Part shown: one piece after another, positions 10,895 to 22,276 of the stretch | Position numbering within the stretch: the first letter of the stretch is position 1 | Layout of the letters: each line of letters opens with the position of its first letter | Source: Rhizophagus irregularis | Taxonomy: Eukaryota; Glomeromycota; Glomeromycetes; Glomerales; Glomeraceae | Direction of reading: 5' to 3' | Assembly (NCBI RefSeq): GCF_026210795.1 | Contig: NC_089452.1 | Span: 1,302,001 to 1,366,000 of the forward strand | DNA length: 64,000 nucleotides | Notes under the pieces: generated by a model | Told to the model about the DNA's origin: nothing | What the model saw: the letters and a program-made list of their open reading frames with translations, nothing else | Databases searched by the model: none | Position numbers and translations under genes: made by a program

Positions 10895-11553
10895 TAAAGC
10901 GCTAATCAGTCCAGTCCTTATCTGGCAATCTGGACCAAAAATTAGGATTGGTCCAGTCTGGGTTGATGCTTCAACCCAGACTGAAATATTCGGTCTGGTC
11001 TGGTCCAGTCCTGGATTATAAATCTAACCTGGATTGAATTAAACAGGTTAGGACTGGATTGGACCAAATAATTGTTTTCGCAATAGTTTTATAATAAAAG
11101 CATTGTAATTGTTTAATTATTAAATAAAAAAATGTTGCAAAATGTTTTTTTTTAATATATTATTATAAAAAAAATGTTTTTGCAACATTTCTATAATTAA
11201 TTTAATGAAAAAATATTGCAAAACGTTTTTTCAAAGTAATTTTAATTAAAAAAATGTTGTGAAATATTTTTTCAAAGTAATTTAATTAAAAAATGCTTTT
11301 GCAATATTATTTTAATTAATTTAACAAAAAAATGTTGTAAAACATTTTTCAAAGTAATTATAATTAAAAATATTTTCACAACATTTTTTATTATTATAGA
11401 ACTAGGCTGGGCCAAATTAAATAACTGGTTCAGTCTGGTCTGGTCCTGAATTATCTTTTAACATAATCCAGATCAGATTGAAATGAAGTAATTTTTTAAT
11501 CTGGTCCTAGATTACTCTTCAACCTGGACCAATCTGAACCATTTAGAGCTTTA
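10895..11553. mobile_element. hAT-type non-autonomous element, 659 bp, TSD TACAATGG
   Basis: Begins TAAAGCGCTAAT and ends ATTTAGAGCTTTA, an imperfect inverted repeat. The exact 8-bp duplication TACAATGG lies at 10887-10894 and 11554-11561. Subterminal zones carry many GGTCTGGTCCAGTC-like motifs in both orientations. The centre has repeated TTGCAAAATGTTTTT palindromes. No open frame. A related decayed piece may lie near 49090-49125. Confidence 0.88.
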
Positions 11554-11603
11554 TACAATGGCCAAAAAAAGGAAATATAAAGTGTCAGTTTTTCTAGCAT
11601 CAC

Positions 11604-14137
11604 TCTATCAGAATATCTGTTGGTAATTTATTCTTTTATAAATAATTATATCATACACTTTTACAATTTCACATTTCTTTTTTTGTGTTCATTTAATTAT
11701 GATATTCATTCTTTTTTCAAATTTCTAGTTGTTACCAGTGTTTGAAATTTGGATAATTTTATAAGTATGAAGAATTTATCACATAAAAATAGTGTATTTT
11801 TTTAAATCAAATAATATTTATTTTATTCTGTTTTTTAATTTAATATAAAATTGAATACAAAATGAATAACATATAATAATTCTCTTAATAGATATACAGT
11901 AAATATAAATTATGATTTAGTACATTATACATATCCCTAATACATCTCATCTATAAATTTATCATAGGCTTTAATATATAAATTATTATATTCTTTAACT
12001 TTAATGTTATATGATTCAAATTCCTTCAATTCATCTGTCATAGTAACAACTCTTTTTTATCCCAATCTATACTATAGTAGTATTTACTTTGGGTTTCTAT
12101 ACGTCCTTCAATAGCTAAATATTCAGTCCTTTGTTCTTTCATAATATATTCCTTTATATATGGTAAAATATCATCAAATAAATTATTAATTTTGAATAAT
12201 AATTTCTTAATAAAAATATGTTTTAAATTTTTTAAAAATACTTCCCAAACATTTTTTCTAATCTGATAATTAAAATGTAAATTCAAATATTCCAACTTAC
12301 AAGGAAGAACATGTACTAATCTTGAAAACATTTCCATTATAGATTCATTTGTTTCATTATGAGAAAGAGAAACATATATGGAAAAATAATTAAGGTTTTG
12401 TCCGAAAATTTTGACTGAATCTAATACAATTTGAGCTTTCTGAATATTATATGTATAAATATCAAAAAATTTAATTCTCTTACAATAATTATTAATAAAT
12501 TCTAATGCTCTGTATTGTATTACACCATCTATACCTGAGGCAAATCTAATATTTTCTAAATATTCCCCAAATTTTTGAAATAATAATTGCATTAATTCAA
12601 CTTGTAAATTTCTATTTTCATCACTATTAAACCTAAACTCATCCTTTATAAATAAAGATATTAATTTAAATGGTTTATTAAGATCAATGATTTGTTGAAT
12701 AAAATTAGAATTAAAAATAAGACATTCAAGTATGTGAATAAATTCTAAACCATTTAATTGTTTAAACGCCTTTTTTATATGTAATGTCTTCTCAAAATTA
12801 ATTCCATAAAATATAATTATCTTTAAAGAATTTGTACTATTAGAATTACCTATGATATTATATAATGGTATACTATTATATAAAAGTGGATAATAAGGAT
12901 TTAGATATTTTCTATCATGTGCAAAAATAATTTTTTCAAGATTTTTTTGTGAATTAATAATTTGTGATAATTGGTTTTCAATTGTCATGTGGTTATGTCT
13001 AAAACTTCCATATTCAGAAAATCTAATATGAAGTGATGAAATTGAATTGCAATAATAATAAAAACATTTCAAAAATTCAGAATCAAATTTATATTTTACA
13101 ATTTCTTCATTAAAATTAAGTTTTAAATTTTTTATATTACTAATAAATTTTGGATTTTGTAAGATTAATTTAAAAATAGAATTAAAAAATTTTCTACTCA
13201 TAAGGTATTTAAATGCAATTTCAATTTCAAAAGTATGTAATTTAGCTTCATTTTCTATAAATACTTTAATTAATAATAAAAAAATACGTCCTTTTGAACA
13301 GGTAAACGTTTTGTTAATTTCAATCCAATTTACGATATTGGAACATATGTTTCGTGTATTTATACATTTAATAAAATTGGAATAATTAAATAATGTTTTT
13401 GAAGGAAATACATTATTATTAATTCCACATCTATTTAATTGTGTTTTGTCTTTTTCATTTATTTTTTGTAAATAAATTTCAATAAAGTGAAAATTTTTAG
13501 GATTATTCATTGAAAACGGATCTTTCCATAATAATGGAATCGCAATTTGACACCAAAATTTATTAACCAAAATACATGAATTTAATGTTGGAATATCATC
13601 CCGAAAATATTGAATAATATCATCTGTTAATTCGGGACAATTTCCTAACAATACTTTTGAGCATGCCATGATATTGCAAACGAAGAAAACGAAAGAAAGA
13701 AAAAAGGGAGTACTTTATTTTATTTTTTTGGAGTTATTTTTCTTTAACATATGTGGTGATCAAGTGATATACAGTACCTATTCCATTTATAGATAACAAA
13801 GGAATTATCATTTAACCAATCAGTTTTCAGAAAATCGCAGCAAAAAAAAAATTTATGTCGATCATTATTAAACATGTGATTATTAATAAATTTATAATTT
13901 GCCTCCTATCATAGTCTTGAAAAAATACTACCTTGATTTCAATGGAATAGATTCCATCACTTTGTCCAAATCCAAAATCCACAAAATTCCAAGATAGTAA
14001 CAAATTTTTTTATGTTGCATATAAAATAAGTATGTTGTTGAAATTCATCACATTGTTGTTGCCTTTCATATTTATTGTAATAGATAAAACAGCTCGAGAG
14101 TTCATATGAAATGAACAAGAAAAATAAAAAAAGAATC
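11604..14137. repeat. Segmental duplication, copy 2 (F-box gene block)
   Basis: Direct repeat of 7872-10675 without the MITE. It includes the second F-box gene and the fragment of the unknown gene at about 13905-14045. Differences are scattered substitutions and small indels. Confidence 0.9.
12038..13669 (-). pseudogene. F-box-like paralogue with a C-terminal frameshift, 543 aa open frame
   Basis: Near-identical paralogue of 8194-9924. The same start (MACSKVLLGNCPELTDD), F-box and repeat-like body are present. One A is missing in the stretch CATAGTAACAACTC near 12045 (copy 1 has CATAGTAAACAACTC). This changes the frame at KKEL and stops the protein at 12038. The DNA for the lost tail is still present down to about 11942. 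About 33 C-terminal residues are therefore replaced by two. The product could still be made and folded, so pseudogene status is a judgement. Roughly 25 amino-acid differences were noticed between the copies. Confidence 0.75.
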
Positions 14138-14617
14138 AGTTCTTTTATTTATTTATTTATTTTATGGCTAGGAGGACTACATTGAAGATCAAAAGGTAAC
14201 AACTGAAAGTAAAAAATGAGATACAGTATAGAACTTCACCTAGAAGTAACGAGCCAAAGATCGTTAAGACAGGTCCTAACTAGTATTATATATAAAAACT
14301 GTCTAGGGAAAAATCGACCCCAAACAGGAAAACTTCCAATCTAATTAAAAAAAAGACCCGTATATTCTTTCGACTAATAGTCGCCATCTGTAAATACTGT
14401 CATAGATGGAATGGTTCACACTATTCTAATTGTTATTATATAAACCTAACACGAAAAAATAGAAATAGATAAACTATATAAAAGTTATATTTTTTTTAAA
14501 AAAAAATATAAAATTCCAAAATCGTTATTATAAAATAACTAAAAAAAAAGAAAACAAAAAATAAGACTAACAAAATCAAAAGATATAATTATCTAAAAAA
14601 ATGAAACTAAATTAGTA
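14138..14617. other. Intergenic, no gene seen
   Basis: AT-rich, with ATTT runs and homopolymers. It lies between the duplication edge and the 3' end of the decayed unknown gene. Nothing recognisable. Confidence 0.5.
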
Positions 14618-16043
14618 CTAGTAAGACGAACCCGCCACCGTGGAGTTAACGTCTGATATAGAATCATGGCGTGCCCGTTTACGTACTACCAAATTACGTC
14701 ACGTTTAAGGGGCCGACATTCGAGGTCTTTAGTATCCTCTGAAGTAGAAGCAGAATTCTCATCTGTCGTACGATCTTTGTGTGCATAACGACGCGCCGGT
14801 AAAATACCTGTATCTTGAGGAAATCAAAGAAAGAATTCTTTCATTTCTGCTTTAAGTTTCCGATGTTCTTTTGTCAAACTATCTTGATTATACAAGAGTC
14901 TTTTGCGATACCTAGACATAGAGTCGTGATAAATCTTATTCAAAGTTGTCGAATCATCCGTAAGTTTACGTCTTTTGTCGAGATAATGCGGAGTCGTGCC
15001 ATAATAACCAGCTTCATCACGCGCTAATTTCTGGGCCCTAGCCTTATGCTCTTCACGTGCGATCTGTTCTTCTTGTATAAGTCTTAAATGACGTTCTTCT
15101 GCGACTTTAATAGCCATTTGTATCTCCATCTTGTACATAAAGGTGAACCATTCCCAAGAACCTGGGACGATAAAAGAACTTTTTTCATCATAAATGGGAT
15201 CTTTTGGAATAATGTTCCGGTATTTGTGAGGAATAAACATGTCCGGTATCAGATTATAGGGTAAAGCGGTTCGGCTAATGTTTCAATAATCTCGTCTGCT
15301 TTTACATCTGCAACCACTGGAACTGTCTCAGAAGCGTGAGGGATGGAAAATTGGAACTGGTTAGCAATCGGAGTGATACGAGTTCGGGTGTGCTTCAAAT
15401 GACTGATGCGTTTGTTGACATATTGCGATTCGAGGAAAAGAAGCCATATTTGCGTCCTATAGAAATAAGTTCTTTGTAGTTGAGTTCACCATTATTTTTA
15501 GGAATAATCAACCCAAAGACACGTCGGAGTGAACGGTTAAAGCGTTCTCTTTGTTTTCGAGCTGTACTAGCTTTGGTACTAGGTACGAATCGGAAATTAT
15601 CCAATGTTTTGGCATACATGTATAACGGGATTTATAAGAAATACCCGTACGTTTGGAGAAAATAGTTTTCTTTTCTTTTGATGTCCATCTATCAAATAGC
15701 AGATTAGCATGTCCAACCTTATGTTAGGAGTTTGAGTTGAGTTTTTCAATACAATGATTTGGTATTTTTTGGAAAAGTGGACGCCGCAGGCGTGCCTATG
15801 ATTAGACAAAACAATAGGACTTGGAACTGAACAGGAAAATGATAAATCATTATTGAATGCGGGCTTATCTACATATTCACAAGGGATATGAATACCAAAA
15901 TAAAAGCGATATTGCTTATAGGAAAAATTGAAAAAGCTTTTTTTAGAACGATTTCGATCGTCAACTTTCTGTTCACGTGATTTCATTATCTTGATACGAT
16001 CTAATAGTTGAGATTTGATGATGCTGGTTTCAGTTTTCATCAA
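14618..16043 (-). pseudogene. Unknown gene, decayed by several frame changes
   Basis: A protein-like reading runs through most of this minus-strand interval but changes frame repeatedly. It starts at the ATG at 16043 (MMKTETSIIKSQLLDRIKIM) and changes frame near 15605. It continues as MYAKTLDNFRFVPSTKA, changes again near 15432 into ESQYVNKRISHLKHTRTRI, and again near 15247 into MFIPHKYRNIIPKDPIYDEK. It meets a TGA at 14824-14826, continues as FPQDTGILPARRYAHKD, changes near 14690 and ends GSSY at 14618. The middle has a charged helical stretch (AEERHLRLIQEEQIAREEHK). GC content is clearly higher than in the neighbours. I do not recognise the family. It could be a transposon-encoded or lineage-specific nuclear protein (basic C-terminus). 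Confidence 0.6.
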
Positions 16044-17014
16044 ATTTCAAATGTATTTTTTTTTTTACCATGTAATATCTCTTACATTTACTAATAAAGA
16101 AACGCATTCATCAAAAAAAAAAAAAAAGAATACGCTTAAGATAACAAGAATAACCCTTCAAACAATTCAATCGGGTTTAATCAACTGTAACTAAAAATTA
16201 TTAGAATTCTAGAATTTTTTTTATAGGAATTTTCATAAATTTAATAAGCTTTATAAATGTCTAAACTTGAGATTATTTCCTTATTGAGGTTTTTTAAACA
16301 TATTAGGGAAGTGTATCAATGTCTATAAAATATGAATATCAACTCGTACTCTTAAACAAAAATGAAAATTTCTAAAAAAAATTGAAATGGTAAGTAAAGA
16401 AAATTCCCATCAAAGAGATTCCCACTTATTATCTTATCTCATTATATGTTACGTACCATTTATTAAAATTCAGTTACTCCGAGTATTTAACTTGTATTTT
16501 TATCGTCCGTGCTTTTACTTTTTTTCAGATCTCTTTTATGATTAAAATAAATAAATTGTCAAAATAGTCTTAAAAATACATATATTTTTTTAAAATTGGT
16601 TGTTTCTATAAAAAAATAAGTTTATGAATTATAAAAATTCCTTGGAGTCAAATATAACTTTTATCAAAAAGTTCTTACTTCTCAGTATGTTCAACAAACG
16701 TTTGGTTTAACAAATGAACCAATTGTTTTATTATTTTTTACTTTTTAGAAATCATTCTCTTTTTTTAATACTTTAATTTAATCACGTTATTTAAATTAAA
16801 TAAATTACGCCAAATGTTGTTATTCTTTAAAAAATCGGCTTAACGATTGTATTACATTATTTCAACTAGCCAGAACGAAACTTGACAATTATAATAAAAA
16901 TGTAAAACCATGTCGATTAATTGCATTCTAAATCCCTTAACATTTTACCCAAAAAGAACAAGAAAAAAAAATAAAATAAATTGAAATCAAAAACATCAAA
17001 TTTAACCTTTCTTG
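16044..17014. other. Intergenic, no gene seen
   Basis: AT-rich with long A and T runs. It ends at the target duplication of the MITE at 17015. Confidence 0.5.
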
Positions 17015-17238
17015 TAGTGCTTCGATCCGGATGAAAACTTGAATATTTTCATATGACGATTATGGCTGAGAAAGATTATGAATTTCAGATTTAAACAGAC
17101 TATAATTTAAACCAACATTAAAGTATTATTATCCCAAAAATTTATACTAATTCTGGCCAAACTCATAGTGCCAGCGAAATTTAATGATATTCAATCCGGA
17201 TGAAAATCCGGATAAAACCGCTATAGATCGAAGCACTA
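17015..17238. mobile_element. hAT MITE, 224 bp, TSD CTTTCTTG, related to the large hAT
   Basis: Begins TAGTGCTTCGATCCGG and ends GATCGAAGCACTA. The exact 8-bp duplication CTTTCTTG lies at 17007-17014 and 17239-17246. The end matches TAGTGTTTGGATCCG of the 6.3-kb hAT at most positions and carries the same ATCCGGAT subterminal motif. It is probably a non-autonomous relative. No coding sequence. Confidence 0.93.
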
Positions 17239-17540
17239 CTTTCTTGATTGAATTTTTTCTTGTTTTCTTTCGATTTTGACGAAATTCATTAAAAAGATAA
17301 TTATCATCATGTGTAAATTAAACTAAAATTAAAGATTTCCCAGTCATTTATAAAACAAGTTAATCACCTTGTTTTAACCAGTTTGTCCTAAATTTTCAAT
17401 TTATAATTATTTAACTATTCCATGACTATTTTTATTATCATAGGATAAAATATTCGATTAATTTATTTATATAAAATTTTAAAACATGCATTTTAAAGGT
17501 ATAAATTTGATAATTGTATGTACAGTAAGTAGATAATAAA

Positions 17541-17880
17541 TTAATAGATAATAAATAAAGGATAGAGGAATTCTATTGGGATACTACAATCACCTATTTT
17601 TTCTTCCACATGACGCTTCTTAGTCACTGGTTCTTCACCAGCTGATACCCTATCCATTAACAACCATAACCTCTAAATCCTCTTTACACTCTTGTGTAAC
17701 TCGGTTGAATCCTTGAAAGCGTCTTCTGTCAATGAAATTTGATCTTCAGTCTTGCTCATGCTATAGATGCACTCATTACTGTGAAGAATGAAGTACCAGT
17801 CAGTTCTAGCACTGCTATACCATATAGTATTCGTAATTAAGATCAAATGCGTTATCAGCCTTTCGCTTTTTCTTTTTCAT
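17541..17880 (-). pseudogene. Relic of an unknown gene
   Basis: The minus strand from 17880 reads MKKKKRKADNAFDLNYEYYM up to a possible intron (about 17760-17825). A stretch SKTEDQISLTEDAFKD follows, then STELHKSVKRI. A TAG interrupts before RLWLLMDRVSAGEEPVTKK. The reading then runs to a stop at 17541. Codon content is clearly protein-like and richer in GC than the flanks. No family was recognised. Confidence 0.35.
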
Positions 17881-18086
17881 ATCTACAGTATATTTATCTA
17901 GAGTAGCGAAGTAAGTTAGTTATACCTATGATCAACCTGTAGCAAGCAAGCAGAGTAGAAAAATTGTTATACTTACATCACACGCACTTTGACATTAGTT
18001 TTGGCAGTCACCTGGTTGAAATTTCCCATATAAGCATTGCAATACTATAGATTTAAAAGTATATTCTTTTCCATTAATAACTTCAG

Positions 18087-19577
18087 CCCTATAAGAAATA
18101 TGTATACGGAAAGGATACGTTTTGTATACATTTTATGTACGTTTCTATAGATTCCGTATACAAATTCCGTATATTTAATAAGCAATTCATTTTTGAACAT
18201 TTTTTAAAAAAACTAATGTATACGAAATGTATACAGAAAAAATTAATCATACGGAATGTATACGGAATTTTTAAACTTAATATTTTTAGAAAATAATTTT
18301 TACAAAAATCTCGTATCATAACACGAGATCACGTGATTGTTTATTGTTATGATACGTTTTTTGTTTTTTATATAAACCCTTACTTTGATGAAGTTTGATC
18401 TTCCGATCTTCCTTTCTGTCTTTCCCTTCCTTCTCTTTTCTCTTGTCTTATTTTTGTTATTTTTTCTAAATTTTTCTTCTTTTTTCGTCACCCCCCTTAA
18501 AAAAAAAATTTTTTTTTGATTTTATTCTTTTATTCCCACTATTCCCACTCTTCTTTTTTTTTAAAAAAAATTTTCTTCTTTCTATTTCTATTTCCTCTTT
18601 ATAAAAAATTTTTTATTTTTCTAACTTTGACGTCCTCCCTTTAAAAAAAAAATTTTTTTTAACTTTCCTAACTTCGTTACCCTCTTTTTAAAAAAATATT
18701 TTTTTTTGATTTATTCTTTATTCCCCTTTCTTTTTTATATATATCCCTTTTTTTATTTCATAGGCCAGCAGATTTTTTTTTGTGAGAAGATTCAGTTTCT
18801 TTTTTCTTTTTTGTAGATCAGTTTGGGAGTCCTTTTGTAGGATTGTTTAGGATTCTTTTCTTTTTTTAGGTCGGTTCAAATTTTCTTTTTTTTTTGTAAG
18901 TTGGGTTCAGATTCTTTTCTTTTGTAGGTTGTTTCAGTTTGTTGCTTCAGAGTCTTCTTTTTTTGTAGGTCAGTTTTGGATTTATTTTGTTGTTTTGGTT
19001 TCTTTTTCATCAGATGCTTCATAATTCTTTTCATTTATGTGGGTCAGACATTCTGGAGTTCTCTTTCTTTTTTTGTAGGAATGCTGACCTTTGGTGACTT
19101 GGACGATTGCAGATACTATATGAAGGGGGGGTTTTGTTTCCAATTAAGTTAGACGTTCTTATGTTTCTTTTTTTGTTTTTTTTAGGTTGTTTGACTCCAA
19201 ATGAACCTGAACTTATAGATAATTTTGGTTGCAATAGGTGGTTTTAATAAGGAGGGAATTTTCATAATGTATTTGTATTATGTTTATTTTTTATTTTATT
19301 TAATTTAATAAAGTAAAATTAGATTTATGTAAATATAATTATAGTAAACTGTAATACAAATAGTAAATTCAGTGACCAAATCGTATAAATTTCGTGATAA
19401 AATCAGTGATCAAATCATGTAAATTCCATATGAATTCCGTGCAAATTCCGTATCCAAACCATATTTTTAGTGATACGGAATTGTGCATTTTTCCGTATGC
19501 TATTATGATACGTTATTTCTAAGGAAAAAAATCGTATAAAAACTTTATAAAAAACGTATCCCAATTTTTTTATAGGG
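18087..19577. mobile_element. CCCTATAA-ended non-autonomous element, 1.49 kb, 3-bp TSD CAG
   Basis: Begins CCCTATAAGAAAT and ends TTTTTTTATAGGG, an inverted pair. The 3-bp flank CAG is repeated (18084-18086 and 19578-19580). Subterminal sequence is full of TATACGGAA/TTCCGTATA motifs. The centre is T-rich with AAAAAAAAATTTTTTTT palindromes. Short reading frames inside are low-complexity and not credible genes. A 127-bp relative lies at 62572-62698. The superfamily is uncertain; 3-bp duplications occur in PIF/Harbinger and CACTA elements. Confidence 0.75.
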
Positions 19578-19580
19578 CAG

Positions 19581-20872
19581 GAGCCATGCAAGGAAGATTT
19601 CCATGTATATGTGTTGATGGTTTATTTACAGGACCACAAAATCCCAGATCACTAATATACCAAACATCATTAAACTGTGAATACAATATATTCTTGTATT
19701 ATAAAAAGAAAATATGGATAAATCTTTTTTAACCACTGAAATTTCTGGGGAAATTTTAAAATTTCATTATTTTTGACGATTTATTTTTTTTTTTAATATA
19801 TATATATTATTAATATTAAGCTATTAAATTATATATATATATACAGTATATATTAATTAATATCTTAAATATCTGATGGAATACTTTATAATACGGTGAA
19901 AGAAATTTAGGAAAATTGAAATCAAATAAATCAAATTTTTTTGATGTTTAAATGGTATACAACATATATTTAAGGTTAATACAATGCTATTTTTAGTTAT
20001 AACACTGTCATATTATGTTTTGTTACTACTGTGGAATGCTTATTAATGGCCTCTATTACTATTAAACCTACTTATGAAGCTATTAAAATTTTTTTGTAAA
20101 AGAGATCTTTCAAAGTTTTATGAATATAATAAAGTCATTATACATTAAAAAGTTTAGCATTCATTAAATAGTTATTTTACACAAAGTACTGAATTCATGA
20201 AATCTCTTTATCGTGTGATAAATAATTTTAGTTCAACTTAAAAACTTATTATAAACATGCCAAGCTCCTTTATGAAAATGGTATTTGATTGAAGTTAATA
20301 ATATATAAATAAGCGAGTAAATGAAAGTTATTGTAAAAAAATGACTTTACCTTCACTTTTTATTTTTCAAGATGACTGAGGAAAAATCATCAATTTTAAA
20401 AAAAAATGACATTACGTATAAAGCTTGCTGGTAAAGAACAATTGTAATAACATGGTAGGTAAAAATCCAGAAAGATAACATATCGTCTATAGTAGGTAAA
20501 TGTGATGAAAGTTGTTGTCCTATGATTTTTGCTAGAATTCGGGGTGATACAATTTTTCAAGCAAGTTGCGTAACTGGGTAATGGGGATTGATGATTTATG
20601 GAAAATACATATGTAGGGTACTTGCTAATTATGTATTTCATGTTAGGAGACTTTGACGAGAGTGCATACTCTTTGTTGAAGGTAGTCCATCTGTCCATAG
20701 CAAATCTTCATTGTTCATTATGACTGTCATACGCGTAAGTGTATTGTGCTCAAGCCTTAAAGGGAAATTTAGGGTATTTTTGGTTATACGACAGTCCAAC
20801 TGCACTGATATTTGCGCCCATCCACCTGATCGACAACTATAGACTTGTAAGGTTAATAGATCCTTTAATAGA
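19581..20872. other. Intergenic, no convincing gene
   Basis: AT-rich. A 100-codon open frame on the minus strand (20396-20698) has no recognisable motif and a composition that does not support coding. Confidence 0.45.
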
Positions 20873-20992
20873 AAAGGAATGATTTACATGTGATTTTTGA
20901 TTTCTTTGTTGTCTTTTTATGGAAAATTACACAACTATGAAAATTGATATTTATTTTTTGAAACGAAAGCAACCTTCTTTACCTTTACGAAC
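20873..20992 (+). promoter_or_regulatory. Conserved upstream block of the F-box family
   Basis: GGAATGATTTACATGT and CTTTTTATGGA with the intervening spacing recur upstream of four F-box family copies: here, at about 32051-32160 (reverse strand), at about 39430-39480 and at about 54185-54235. It probably contains the promoter or 5' untranslated region. It is conserved among paralogues because it was copied with the gene, so function is inferred only. Confidence 0.5.
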
Positions 20993-22276
20993 ATGGCATG
21001 CTCAAAAATATTTTCAGGGATTTACCTGAATTAACAAATGAAATTATACAATATTTACGGAATGATATTTCAACATTATATTCATGTATTTTCGTTAATA
21101 GATTATGGTGTCGTTTGGCCATTCCATTATTATGGGAAGATCCATTTTCAATTCCTACCCAACATTATCATTGTATTGAAATTTATTGAATTAAATTAAA
21201 TGAAAATATCAAAACAAAATTATATGAATATGGAGTTAATAATAATTTAGCATCTTCAAATACATTATTTAATTATCCTAGTTTTATTAAAAACTTAAAT
21301 ATAGATAATATCTTAAGATTTATTCAAACGTGGGTTGATACTGTAGTGGGTAAAATCCAAGAGAAGCTAGTAAACTTAATTTATAGGTCATAACTTGAAA
21401 TTTTTATTGAAAATGAAGGAAATTTACATTTAGAAATTTAACATTTTGTATTTTTAATTATATTTCTTCATATCAAAATATAATTAAATCATTAAAAAAT
21501 TCGAATTGTTCAAATACTTTAAATACAATTATATTTATTACAGTTATTTTTAGTATTTTACAAGAGGTTTTTGATCAATTTAATGTCTTAGAATCTATTC
21601 ATTTTATTTATTGTCGTTCTTTAAATTCTGATTTTGTTCAACAAATTATTGAGGTTAATAAACCTTTTAAGTTGAGATCATTACATATTTATGAAAGAAA
21701 TATTACATGTTGGATCGTATTAGAGAAAGTTGATGATTGTTTAGAAAATTTTGGATTTGGATTTATTAAAGACGAATATAATGAACCAAAACGAATTTTG
21801 ATTCTGGTATACCTGATGATAATAATATTTATCTATTCATTAAAAGTAATGAACAAAATATTAATTATCTTAATATTGAATTGGGTGTTAAATTATAATG
21901 AATATAGTTCAACTGTATTACAAAATTTAGGACAAGTTCTTCCTTCTAAATTAGAATATTTGTGTTTGACTCTTTCATTTAATACAAGTGGTCTGGAAAT
22001 ATTTTTAAAAAATTCACAAAATACTTTTATTAAGAAATTATTAATTGGACATAAAACGCAAGATAATGATGGAAATACTATTTTATTTATATAAAGGAAT
22101 ATATTATGAAGAAGGAAAAGGTTAAATATTTGGCTGTTATTTTAGATGATGATTTGACTAATGAATTATTTTCTTTAAAAGACGAAGTAAATGAATTTAA
22201 ATTTCATAATGTTATAGTTAAAAAATTCTTTGATTTATATATTAATGAATATAGTTTTATAAACTTTTTTAGATAA
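20993..22276 (+). pseudogene. F-box-like pseudogene related to 30428-32050
   Basis: Starts ATGGCATGCTCAAAAATATT and continues as a clear relative of the intact gene at 30428-32050. One G is missing in the run just after TTTTCAGG near 21017, shifting the frame after MACSKIF. Further stops and deletions follow, including a TGA at 21187-21189 after CIEIY and loss of a block near 21480. Later islands, such as LQNLGQVLPSKLEYL and the C-terminal KDEVNEFKFHN, match the intact paralogue. It ends at a TAA at 22274-22276. The 3' flank also matches the reverse complement of 30060-30420, so a whole gene block was copied. Confidence 0.9.

Noticed and set aside
18089-19234. Three minus-strand open frames of 63-76 codons
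   Set aside because: They lie inside the CCCTATAA element in T-rich, low-complexity DNA; the lysine-rich translations come from homopolymers.
20396-20698. 100-codon minus-strand frame
   Set aside because: No recognisable motif and no flanking splice signals in phase; composition matches intergenic DNA.
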